A stretch of 64,000 nt of DNA from Limnohabitans sp. (GTDB lineage Bacteria; Pseudomonadota; Gammaproteobacteria; Burkholderiales; Burkholderiaceae_C): NCBI RefSeq assembly GCF_017848645.1, contig NZ_JAFEIF010000024.1, positions 1 to 64,000 of the forward strand, written 5' to 3'. The notes beneath the pieces were generated by a model. The model was given only the letters and a program-made list of their open reading frames with translations. It did not search any database and was not told where the DNA came from. This document shows positions 57,589-64,000 of the stretch, piece after piece. The translations under genes were made by a program, and so were the position numbers. Numbering within the stretch: the stretch's first letter is position 1; every line of letters begins with the position of its first letter.

Positions 57589-58353
57589 ATGGACATGCCC
57601 ATCAACCATTTCAAACACGCGATCCAGTCCGGCCAAAAACAGATTGGCCTGTGGTCGCACCTGTGCAACAACATCAGCACCGAAATTCTGGCGCATTGCG
57701 GCTTTGACTGGCTGCTGCTGGACATGGAGCACTCTCCCAACGACCTGACCGAAATCCTGGCGCAGCTGCAAGCCATGAAGGGCAGCCCCACTACGCCAAT
57801 AGTGCGCCCGCCGTGGAACGACATGGTGACCTTCAAGCGCTTGCTCGATGTGGGAGTGCAAAGCCTGCTGGTGCCCTATATCCAGACCGAAGAAGAAGCG
57901 CGTCAAGCCGTGTCTTACACCCGCTACCCGCCCCACGGCGTGCGCGGTTATGCGGGTGCGCCCCGCGCCAGCCACTATGGCCGGGTGAAGGGTTATGCCC
58001 AACACAGCAGCGAAGAGATTTGCGTGTTGCTTCAGGTCGAAACCGTGCAGGGCCTGCAAAACATCGAAGCCATCGCCAACGTGGACGGCGTGGACGGCGT
58101 GTTCATTGGCCCCGGCGACTTGTCGGCTGCCTTGGGCCACTTGGGCAACCCCAAGCACCCCGAGGTGCTCAAGGTCATTGACGAATCCATCGCACGCATC
58201 AAGGCCTGCGGCAAAGCTGCGGGCATCCTCACAGGCGACGAAGCACTGGCCAAACACTACGTCGAACAAGGCTGCCTGTTTGTGGCCGTGGGAGCCGACC
58301 AAAACGTGCTGCGCGACAGCGCCACCGCCTTGGCTGGTCGCTTCAAGGTTTGA
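57589..58353 (+). CDS. HpcH/HpaI-family class II aldolase
   Basis: This 254-residue TIM-barrel aldolase cleaves 2-keto-3-deoxy sugar acids to pyruvate plus an aldehyde. It has GLWSHLCNNISTEILAHCGFDWLLLDMEHSPND, RPPWNDMVTFKRLLDVGVQSLLVPYIQT and GVRGYAGAPRASHYGR, with the metal-binding Glu in LLQVETVQGLQNIEAI and GPGDLSAALG. It matches 4-hydroxy-2-oxoheptanedioate/2-keto-3-deoxyglucarate aldolases. The uronate dehydrogenase gene 8 bp downstream supports a sugar-acid substrate. Confidence 0.9.
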   Translation: MDMPINHFKHAIQSGQKQIGLWSHLCNNISTEILAHCGFDWLLLDMEHSPNDLTEILAQLQAMKGSPTTPIVRPPWNDMVTFKRLLDVGVQSLLVPYIQTEEEARQAVSYTRYPPHGVRGYAGAPRASHYGRVKGYAQHSSEEICVLLQVETVQGLQNIEAIANVDGVDGVFIGPGDLSAALGHLGNPKHPEVLKVIDESIARIKACGKAAGILTGDEALAKHYVEQGCLFVAVGADQNVLRDSATALAGRFKV

Positions 58354-58361
58354 CAACCGCC

Positions 58362-59183
58362 ATGTTGAACACGCCTGCATCAACCCTGCGATTTCACCGA
58401 CTTTTACTCACAGGTGCCGCTGGTGATCTGGGGCGAGAACTTCGCCCTCGCCTTAAAGGCTACTGCGAGGTGCTGCGCCTGAGCGATCGCGCCGATCTGA
58501 GCCCGGCCACTGAGGGTGAAGAGGTACAGATCACGGCTTTGGAAAACAAAGACCAAGTGCTGGATTTGCTCCACCAAGTGAACGCTGTGGTTCACTTGGG
58601 CGGCGTGTCCACCGAACAGCCTTGGGAGATGGTCCTGGCCAGCAACATCGCGGGCATGGTCAATCTGTACGAAGCAGCACGCCTGCAAGGGGTCAAGCGC
58701 ATCGTGTTCGCCAGCTCCAACCATGTGACGGGTTTTTACCGCCAAGACGAAGTCGTCAACACCCGCATGCCGCCCAAGCCCGACGGGTTTTACGGCTTAT
58801 CCAAAGCGTTTGGCGAAGACGTGGCGCAGATGTACTGGGACCGCTGGGGCATCGAAACCGTGAGCATCCGCATCGGCTCCTCCACCCCCGAACCCAAAGA
58901 CCGCCGCATGCTGGCCACTTGGCTCAGCCATGACGATCTGGAACGTCTGGTGGTCGCAGCACTCACCGCCCCCATCGTCGGCCACAGCATCATCTACGGC
59001 ATGTCGGACAACCAAACCACTTGGTGGGACAACACCCACGCCAAACACATCGGTTACCGGCCGCTGGATTCCTCTGACGTCTTTCGCCCAGCTGTCGAAG
59101 CCCGGCAGCAAACCATCGACCAGCACGATCCAGCTGCCGTTTACCAAGGCGGCGCGTTCGTCAAGGCCACGCCCCACGGCTGA
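58362..59183 (+). CDS. udh: Uronate dehydrogenase (NAD-dependent)
   Basis: This 273-residue extended short-chain dehydrogenase has TGAAGDLGRELRPRL (NAD loop), VVHLGGVSTEQPWE, FASSNHVTGFY and catalytic Y-x-x-x-K in GFYGLSKAFGE. SIRIGSSTPEPKDRRMLATW and WWDNTHAKHIGYRP correspond to Agrobacterium-type Udh as I remember it. It oxidises glucuronate or galacturonate to aldaro-lactones, the oxidative uronate route that ends in a 2-keto-3-deoxy-aldarate aldolase, such as the gene just upstream. The start at 58362 is preferred to TTG at 58350. Confidence 0.85.
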   Translation: MLNTPASTLRFHRLLLTGAAGDLGRELRPRLKGYCEVLRLSDRADLSPATEGEEVQITALENKDQVLDLLHQVNAVVHLGGVSTEQPWEMVLASNIAGMVNLYEAARLQGVKRIVFASSNHVTGFYRQDEVVNTRMPPKPDGFYGLSKAFGEDVAQMYWDRWGIETVSIRIGSSTPEPKDRRMLATWLSHDDLERLVVAALTAPIVGHSIIYGMSDNQTTWWDNTHAKHIGYRPLDSSDVFRPAVEARQQTIDQHDPAAVYQGGAFVKATPHG

Positions 59184-59301
59184 ATTCTCGGTCCACAAGA
59201 AATTTCAAAGGGGTTGTCCCAAGTTTCACAGCGCCCGGCAAGGCCTGCGGCTACGATGGGCGAGTTTCAAAAATCGCCCCACCCCCTGCAGGAGACAACC
59301 C

Positions 59302-60456
59302 ATGCCCGTGATCACCAACATCGAAGACCTGCGCGTTCTGGCCGAAAAGCGCGTGCCGCGCATGTTTTACGACTACGCCGACAGCGGCTCCTGGACCGAA
59401 GGCACCTACCGCGCCAACGAGACGGATTTCCACAAAATCAAGCTGCGCCAGCGTGTGGCCGTGAACATGGAAAACCGCACCACCGCCACGAAGATGGTCG
59501 GCATCGACACCAAGATGCCCGTCTGCATCGCTCCGGTGGGCCTCACGGGCATGCAGCACGCCGACGGCGAAATGCACGCTGCCATGGCCGCCAAGAAGTT
59601 CGGCATTCCCTTCACGCTGTCGACCATGAGCATCTGCTCCATCGAAGACATCGCCGCCCACACGCAAGCGCCGTTCTGGTTTCAGCTGTACATGATGCGC
59701 GACCGCGAAGCCATGGCCCGCATGATCGACCGCTGCAAGGCCGCCAATGTGAGTGCCATGGTGCTCACACTCGACTTGCAGGTGATCGGCCAGCGCCACA
59801 AAGACCTGAAAAACGGCCTGACCGCGCCCCCCCGCCCCACCATCGCCAACATCATCAACCTGATGACCAAGCCGCGTTGGTGCCTGGGCATGGCCGGGAC
59901 CAAGCGCCACACCTTTGGCAACCTGGTCGGCCACGTCAAAGCCGTGACCAACATGAAGTCGCTGGCCTCATGGACCAACGAACAGTTTGACCCCACGCTC
60001 AACTGGGAAGACATCGCCTGGGTCAAGAAGCAATGGGGCGGCAAACTGATCTTGAAGGGCATCATGGACGTGGAAGACGCCAAACTGGCCGTGGCCAGCG
60101 GCGCTGACGCGATCGTGGTCAGCAACCACGGCGGCCGCCAGCTCGACGGCGCGCCCAGCTCCATTGAAGCCCTGCCCGCCATCGTCGCGGCCGTGGGCGA
60201 CCAAATCGAAGTCTGGATGGACGGCGGCATCCGCAGCGGCCAGGACGTGCTCAAGGCCTGGGCGCTGGGCGCCAAAGGCGTGATGATTGGCCGCGCCATG
60301 GTCTATGGCCTGGGCGCCATGGGCGAAGCGGGCGTGACCAAGGCCCTGCAAATCATCCACAAAGAATTGGACGTGACCATGGCCTTTTGCGGCCACACCA
60401 ACATCCAGAATGTGGACACCAACATCTTGCTGCCCGGCACTTTTCCGACCGCATAA
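59302..60456 (+). CDS. FMN-dependent alpha-hydroxy-acid dehydrogenase (LldD-like)
   Basis: This 384-residue FMN TIM-barrel enzyme of the lactate/glycolate/mandelate family has RMFYDYADSGSWTEGTYRAN near the N-terminus, and PVCIAPVGLTGMQHADGE and STMSICSIED follow. FWFQLYMM and the catalytic His and Arg in VVSNHGGRQLDGAPSS are present, and GGIRSGQDVLKAWALGAKGVMIGRAM binds FMN phosphate. A membrane loop is only partly present. CAGGAGA precedes the ATG. It probably oxidises L-lactate or another 2-hydroxy acid; next to Udh it could also handle sugar-acid products. Confidence 0.9.
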   Translation: MPVITNIEDLRVLAEKRVPRMFYDYADSGSWTEGTYRANETDFHKIKLRQRVAVNMENRTTATKMVGIDTKMPVCIAPVGLTGMQHADGEMHAAMAAKKFGIPFTLSTMSICSIEDIAAHTQAPFWFQLYMMRDREAMARMIDRCKAANVSAMVLTLDLQVIGQRHKDLKNGLTAPPRPTIANIINLMTKPRWCLGMAGTKRHTFGNLVGHVKAVTNMKSLASWTNEQFDPTLNWEDIAWVKKQWGGKLILKGIMDVEDAKLAVASGADAIVVSNHGGRQLDGAPSSIEALPAIVAAVGDQIEVWMDGGIRSGQDVLKAWALGAKGVMIGRAMVYGLGAMGEAGVTKALQIIHKELDVTMAFCGHTNIQNVDTNILLPGTFPTA

Positions 60457-60516
60457 AAACCCCGCTGGGCCCCTCACGCCACATGAGAGGCCCGGCGCTG
60501 GCGCTATGCTTCAAGG

Positions 60517-61803
60517 GTGACCAACACCGCCCCCTCCGCCCCTGCGCCCAGGCGCATCGCCCACCTCGACATGGACGCGTTTTACGCATCCTGCGAGCTG
60601 CTGCGCTACCCGCAGCTCAAGGGCATGCCGGTCGTCATTGGTGGCGGCAGGCGCAAAGAAGACGACCTGCTGAGCAAGCTGCAAGCGGCCTACCCCGACC
60701 ACGAGTGGACCGAAGACAGCTTTGCCGAACGGCTGGACCGCATCCCGGTCGACTTCTTCCCGCGCTTGAATGGCTACACCGGGCGCGGCGTCATCACCAC
60801 CGCCACCTATGCAGCGCGGCAGTTTGGCGTGGGCTCGGCCATGGGCTTGATGAAAGCCGCCAAGCTCTGCCCGCAGGCCATCATGCTGCCGGTGGATTTT
60901 GAGCGGTATCGGCACTTCTCGCGCACCTTCAAAAGCATCATCACCGACATCGCCCCCGTCATGCAGGACCGGGGCGTGGACGAGGTCTACATCGACTTCA
61001 CCGACGTGCCCGGCGGCCAGCGTGAAGGGGGGCGCGTGTTGGCGCGCTTGATCCAGAAAAGCATTTATGAGGCCACTGGGCTCACCTGCTCGGTGGGTGT
61101 GGCCCCCAACAAGCTGATCGCCAAGATGGCCAGCGAGTTCAACAAACCCAACGGCATCTCGGTCGTGCACGAGGCCGACCTGCAAACCCTGATCTGGCCG
61201 CTGGCTTGCCGCAAGATCAACGGCGTGGGCCCCAAGGCCGACGAAAAGCTCAAAGGCTTTGGTATCCACACCATCGGCGACCTGGCTGCACGCGAGCTGC
61301 CATGGCTGATGCAAAACTTTGGCAAAAGCTACGGCGCATGGCTGTTTGATGCGGCTTGGGGCCGCGACGACCGCCCGGTCGAGACCGAAAGCGAGCCCGT
61401 CAGCATGAGCCGCGAAACCACCTTCGAGCGCGACCTGCACGCCGTGCGCGACCGCGAAGAGCTCGGGGCCGTCTTCACCCGGCTGTGCGAACAAGTGGCG
61501 GCCGATTTGCAGCGCAAAGGATACGAAGGCAAAACCATCGGCATCAAGCTGCGCTATGACAACTTCCAAGCCGTGACACGGGACCAAAGCCTGACGGAAT
61601 ACACGGCAGACGCCAAACGCATCCGCCAAGTGGCCGGCCAGTGCCTCAAGCGGGTTGACCTGTCACGCCGCATTCGACTGCTGGGCGTGCGGGTGGGCTC
61701 GCTGGTCAAGGCGGGAGCAGCGCCTGATTCGGTGAATCACCCCATGAAGGCCGAAGAGCCGGGCCATGAATGGCAAACGCAGCTTCTGTTCACAGACGAA
61801 TGA
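60517..61803 (+). CDS. dinB: DNA polymerase IV-like Y-family polymerase with insertion
   Basis: This 428-residue translesion polymerase has catalytic Asp18/Asp20 in HLDMDAFYASCELL and the acidic pair in GVDEVYIDFTDVP. SVGVAPNKLIAKMASEFNKPNG and GVGPKADEKLKGFGIHTIGDLA (HhH) follow, and then the little-finger domain. The C-terminal QTQLLF is a beta-clamp-binding motif. Compared with the usual DinB palm/finger junction, there are about 40 extra residues (about 45-85) between VVIGGG and GVITTATYAARQFGV. A GTG start at 60517 is used. No LexA box was found upstream. Confidence 0.9.
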   Translation: MTNTAPSAPAPRRIAHLDMDAFYASCELLRYPQLKGMPVVIGGGRRKEDDLLSKLQAAYPDHEWTEDSFAERLDRIPVDFFPRLNGYTGRGVITTATYAARQFGVGSAMGLMKAAKLCPQAIMLPVDFERYRHFSRTFKSIITDIAPVMQDRGVDEVYIDFTDVPGGQREGGRVLARLIQKSIYEATGLTCSVGVAPNKLIAKMASEFNKPNGISVVHEADLQTLIWPLACRKINGVGPKADEKLKGFGIHTIGDLAARELPWLMQNFGKSYGAWLFDAAWGRDDRPVETESEPVSMSRETTFERDLHAVRDREELGAVFTRLCEQVAADLQRKGYEGKTIGIKLRYDNFQAVTRDQSLTEYTADAKRIRQVAGQCLKRVDLSRRIRLLGVRVGSLVKAGAAPDSVNHPMKAEEPGHEWQTQLLFTDE

Positions 61804-61862
61804 GAGGCCTACCGCTGGTCAGCGGTTGGGGTGCAGAAGTGTCCCGGAAGATATCTTTTTAA

Positions 61863-61879
61863 TTTCGGAATAACTGAAA
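61863..61879. promoter_or_regulatory. hipBA operator O1
   Basis: TTTCGG - AATAA - CTGAAA is a 17-bp inverted repeat, first of three like copies at 49-bp steps upstream of hipB. Confidence 0.8.
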
Positions 61880-61911
61880 CAAGTTCCTGACCATGGATAC
61901 CAAGAGCTGAA

Positions 61912-61928
61912 TTTCTGAAATACCGAAA
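61912..61928. promoter_or_regulatory. hipBA operator O2
   Basis: TTTCTG - AAATA - CCGAAA is the second 17-bp copy, centred 49 bp after the first and just upstream of the -35 box. Confidence 0.8.
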
Positions 61929-61934
61929 CAAAGC

Positions 61935-61963
61935 TTGACGACCCCAGCAAAACCCGATAGTTT
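61935..61963 (+). promoter_or_regulatory. Promoter of hipBA
   Basis: TTGACG (61935-61940) and TAGTTT (61958-61963) have a 17-bp spacer. Operator O3 covers the end of the -10 box, so HipB binding would block RNA polymerase. Confidence 0.6.
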
Positions 61964-61977
61964 CGGATTATCAGAAA
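61961..61977. promoter_or_regulatory. hipBA operator O3
   Basis: TTTCGG - ATTAT - CAGAAA is the third 17-bp copy, centred exactly 49 bp after the second and overlapping the predicted -10 box and start site. Confidence 0.8.
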
Positions 61978-62026
61978 TAACAACCCCAAACCATGCCCCC
62001 GGATGCCCCTCCCCAGAAAGTTCCAC

Positions 62027-62317
62027 ATGGATGACAAGCCCACCCGACAAGTCACAGTTTTGACGACAGCCAACGCGCTAGGCCCCATCGTGCGCGAACG
62101 GCGCAAATCCCAATCGCTGCGCATCGACGACGCGGCCGGGCTGCTGGGCGTGTCGGTGGACCTCATGTCCCGGCTCGAAAACGGTCAAGGCACAGTGCAA
62201 CTGGACAAAGCCATGGCCGTGCTCGACGGCTTGGGCCTGGCGCTGATGGTCTTGCCCAAAGAACACCCTTGGGCCCTTGAGGCCAGCACCCCAGGCGGCG
62301 GCTCGCCGAAGGCATGA
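62027..62317 (+). CDS. hipB: HipB-like antitoxin/repressor (XRE-family HTH)
   Basis: This 96-residue protein has a Cro/C1-type helix-turn-helix (LGPIVRERRKSQSLRIDDAAGLLGVSVDLMSRLENGQGTVQLD in overlapping pieces). It should bind the three upstream palindromes and neutralise HipA. Two ATGs are possible, 62003 and 62027; the second is preferred because the first has no Shine-Dalgarno. HipA begins 10 bp after its stop. Confidence 0.9.
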   Translation: MDDKPTRQVTVLTTANALGPIVRERRKSQSLRIDDAAGLLGVSVDLMSRLENGQGTVQLDKAMAVLDGLGLALMVLPKEHPWALEASTPGGGSPKA

Positions 62318-62327
62318 AAGGACTGTC

Positions 62328-63689
62328 ATGACCGACGCGCTGCATGTCTGGACCGACCAAACGCCCATAGCGGTCATCGAGCACGAAGGCCGCGATGACC
62401 AGTGGCGCTTGCGCTATGCACCGCCATGGCTCGCCAACCCACAAGCTTTTCCGCTGTCGCCCGCGCTGCCATTGGCCAGCGCAAAAAGCGCACCTGATGG
62501 GTACGGCTCTGCCACGATCAAGCGCTTTGTCGAGCACCTGCTCCCGGAAGGCCGGGCACTGGACGTGGCGGTCACCTACAAGGGCCTGACCAAAAGCAAT
62601 GTCTTTGGACTCATCCGGGCGCTCGGTGCCGAGACGGCAGGTGCCTTGCAATTCACAGGTGATGTCACGGCCGCCCCCCCCGATGCGCCCACGCAGCGCG
62701 AAATACCCCTGAGCGAACTGGCAGAGCGGATCGCCCAGCGAGAGCAGCTGCCGCTGACCGTGTGGGACGGCCAAGTGCGCATGTCGGTCGCAGGCTTGCA
62801 AGACAAGCTGGTGGTTTTCATCGACACCCCACTGGCCGAAGGTGGGCGGCTGTGGCTGGTGGATGGGCAGCGCCTGGCCTCTACACACATCCTCAAACCC
62901 GACACAGGCAACCCCAAGACACCGCACCTGGCCGTGAACGAGCACTTTTGCATGTCACTGGCCCGACGCATGGGCCTGCCCGTGGCCGATGTGACCTTGT
63001 TGCGCACGCCACGCCCCGTGCTGGTGGTGCGCCGTTTCGACCGGGCGATTCTGGGCTCTGGCGATTCAGTGCAGGTCCAGCGCCTGCACATCATCGACGC
63101 CTGCCAAGCCTGCGACCTGCCGGTGAGCTACAAGTACGAACGCAACCTGGGCAACGCCGCCGAAGTGCGTCACATCCGCGATGGCCTGAGCCACGAAAAG
63201 CTATTCACCTGCGCCGAACTGAGCGGCAACAAGGCCAGCACGCGGCTGGCCATGCTGCGCTGGGCACTGTTTCAGTTTCTGATTGGCAACAGCGATGCGC
63301 ATGGCAAGAATTTTTCGTTTTTCGTGCGCCCTGGCGGCCTGCTGGAGCCGACGCCTTGGTACGACCTGGTGAGCGTGCTGCAGTACGACGGCTTTGACAC
63401 CGAACTGGCCATGGCCTGGGGCGATGTTTTCGAGCACGAAGCTGTGAGCCCCTACGCCCTGGCCGACTTCGCCACCCGCTGCGGCATCGACCGCAAACTG
63501 CTGCGCCGAGAAGGTCAGCGCCTGGCCAAACTGGCCGAACCCGCAGCCATGGCACAAGCCCTGGCGACGGAATACGAAGGAGACGAACGAGCCTTTGCCC
63601 AAGGCATCGCCAGCTTTGTGGCCAAACAGGCCAAACGTCTGACACAGCTTGTCGAGGACGCTGCCCGCATCAAGGCCGAGTACCTGTGA
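62328..63689 (+). CDS. hipA: HipA-like serine/threonine kinase toxin
   Basis: This 453-residue kinase-fold toxin is of the type that phosphorylates glutamyl-tRNA synthetase and induces dormancy in E. coli. The flexible loop RMSVAGLQDKL has Ser153 at the position of the autophosphorylated Ser150. HILKPDTGN contains the ATP-binding Lys190, and GNSDAHGKNFSF holds the catalytic Asp323 and Asn. The length is near the E. coli 440. An AAAGGA site lies 6-7 bp upstream. All key kinase residues are intact, so the toxin is probably active. Confidence 0.93.
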   Translation: MTDALHVWTDQTPIAVIEHEGRDDQWRLRYAPPWLANPQAFPLSPALPLASAKSAPDGYGSATIKRFVEHLLPEGRALDVAVTYKGLTKSNVFGLIRALGAETAGALQFTGDVTAAPPDAPTQREIPLSELAERIAQREQLPLTVWDGQVRMSVAGLQDKLVVFIDTPLAEGGRLWLVDGQRLASTHILKPDTGNPKTPHLAVNEHFCMSLARRMGLPVADVTLLRTPRPVLVVRRFDRAILGSGDSVQVQRLHIIDACQACDLPVSYKYERNLGNAAEVRHIRDGLSHEKLFTCAELSGNKASTRLAMLRWALFQFLIGNSDAHGKNFSFFVRPGGLLEPTPWYDLVSVLQYDGFDTELAMAWGDVFEHEAVSPYALADFATRCGIDRKLLRREGQRLAKLAEPAAMAQALATEYEGDERAFAQGIASFVAKQAKRLTQLVEDAARIKAEYL

Positions 63690-63771
63690 ATGCGAAAACC
63701 CTTCGACAGGTCAAAACCGGGACACAGCCGACCTTCAGCAACGGCTACATTGCAAAAATAGGAGACCACAC

Positions 63772-64000
63772 ATGAATAAACTCAACTGCTTTTCCCTAAC
63801 GACTGAGGGCCACGTCGCCCACCTGGTGATGAACCGCCCCGAGGCGATGAACACCATGCACCCCACCTTCTGGCGCGAGCTGCACGAGGTGCTGACCGAC
63901 ATCCACAAGGCGGGCACCGCCCGGGCGCTGGTGATCTCGAGCACGGGCAAACACTTCAGCGCGGGCATGGACCTGCAGACCTTTGGCAGCGCCATCCAGA
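63772..64000 (+). CDS. Enoyl-CoA hydratase/isomerase family protein, N-terminal part (3' end outside window)
   Basis: The first 76 residues show the crotonase start: SLTTEGHVAHLVMNRPEAMNTM, then ARALVISSTGKHFSAGMDLQTF, whose H-F-S-A-G-M-D-L forms the oxyanion loop. GGAG lies 7-10 bp before the ATG at 63772. The gene is cut by the window end, so catalytic Glu residues cannot be checked. A role in fatty-acid or aromatic acyl-CoA oxidation is likely. Confidence 0.88.
   Translation, partial: MNKLNCFSLTTEGHVAHLVMNRPEAMNTMHPTFWRELHEVLTDIHKAGTARALVISSTGKHFSAGMDLQTFGSAIQ

Overview
The window looks like chromosomal DNA of a Burkholderiales betaproteobacterium, most likely of the Comamonadaceae (Limnohabitans/Rhodoferax/Acidovorax-like). 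The basis is high GC, dense short-spaced operons, a class I phaCAB polyhydroxybutyrate (PHB) operon, a glnB-nadE pair, the sigma factor-DUF3619-DUF3106 trio and a dnaX-ebfC-recR operon next to the 4.5S RNA gene. No genus can be fixed from the sequence alone. No tRNA, rRNA, CRISPR array, insertion sequence or prophage was seen.

Layout. 1-1.7 kb: 3' end of a PHB depolymerase with a long Lys/Ala-rich tail, and a short RnfB-type ferredoxin. 1.7-11.6 kb: propionyl-CoA to succinyl-CoA pathway on the minus strand (mutase, MeaB, carboxylase beta and alpha, VOC epimerase) with a divergent GntR regulator. The set is interrupted between mutase and meaB by an RHH-VapB-VapC toxin-antitoxin block and an AT-rich gene of unknown function. 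11.7-14.9 kb: PaiB-like protein, DusA, NfeD/SPFH pair. 14.9-18.8 kb: phaC-phaA-phaB. 18.8-23.5 kb: small membrane protein, PgeF, the two N-degron transferases Aat and Bpt, an IclR regulator and a penicillin-binding endopeptidase. 23.6-29.7 kb: branched-chain amino acid genes ilvI-ilvH-ilvC, pssA, then leuA behind what appears to be a classical attenuator (17-residue leader peptide, terminator, alternative pairing). 30-33.1 kb: sigma factor with two DUF proteins, RDD membrane protein, LOG-family hydrolase. 33.2-37 kb: PII, NAD synthetase, COG3146 acetyltransferase-like protein, pyrophosphatase. 37.3-41.9 kb: aldehyde dehydrogenase and moaA-mobA-moeA. 42-46.5 kb: RND efflux adaptor and pump. 46.6-51.4 kb: RNase HI, methyltransferase, GloB, MltD, an orphan periplasmic binding protein. 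51.5-55.9 kb: dnaX-ebfC-recR, the 4.5S RNA gene and a membrane hydrolase. 56-60.5 kb: methyltransferase, hemerythrin, and an aldolase-uronate dehydrogenase-hydroxyacid oxidase group. 60.5-64 kb: a variant DinB, a hipBA module with three evenly spaced operators, and the start of a crotonase.

The carbon-storage and acyl-CoA genes fit together. PHB synthesis and mobilisation sit beside odd-chain acyl-CoA (propionyl-CoA) oxidation, and the window ends in another acyl-CoA enzyme.

The most interesting signals are regulatory. They are the leuA attenuator, the three hipBA operators at exact 49-bp steps, an A9 slippage site in dnaX whose shifted frames both stop at once (a gamma/tau switch), and the toxin-antitoxin block lodged in the methylmalonyl-CoA operon.
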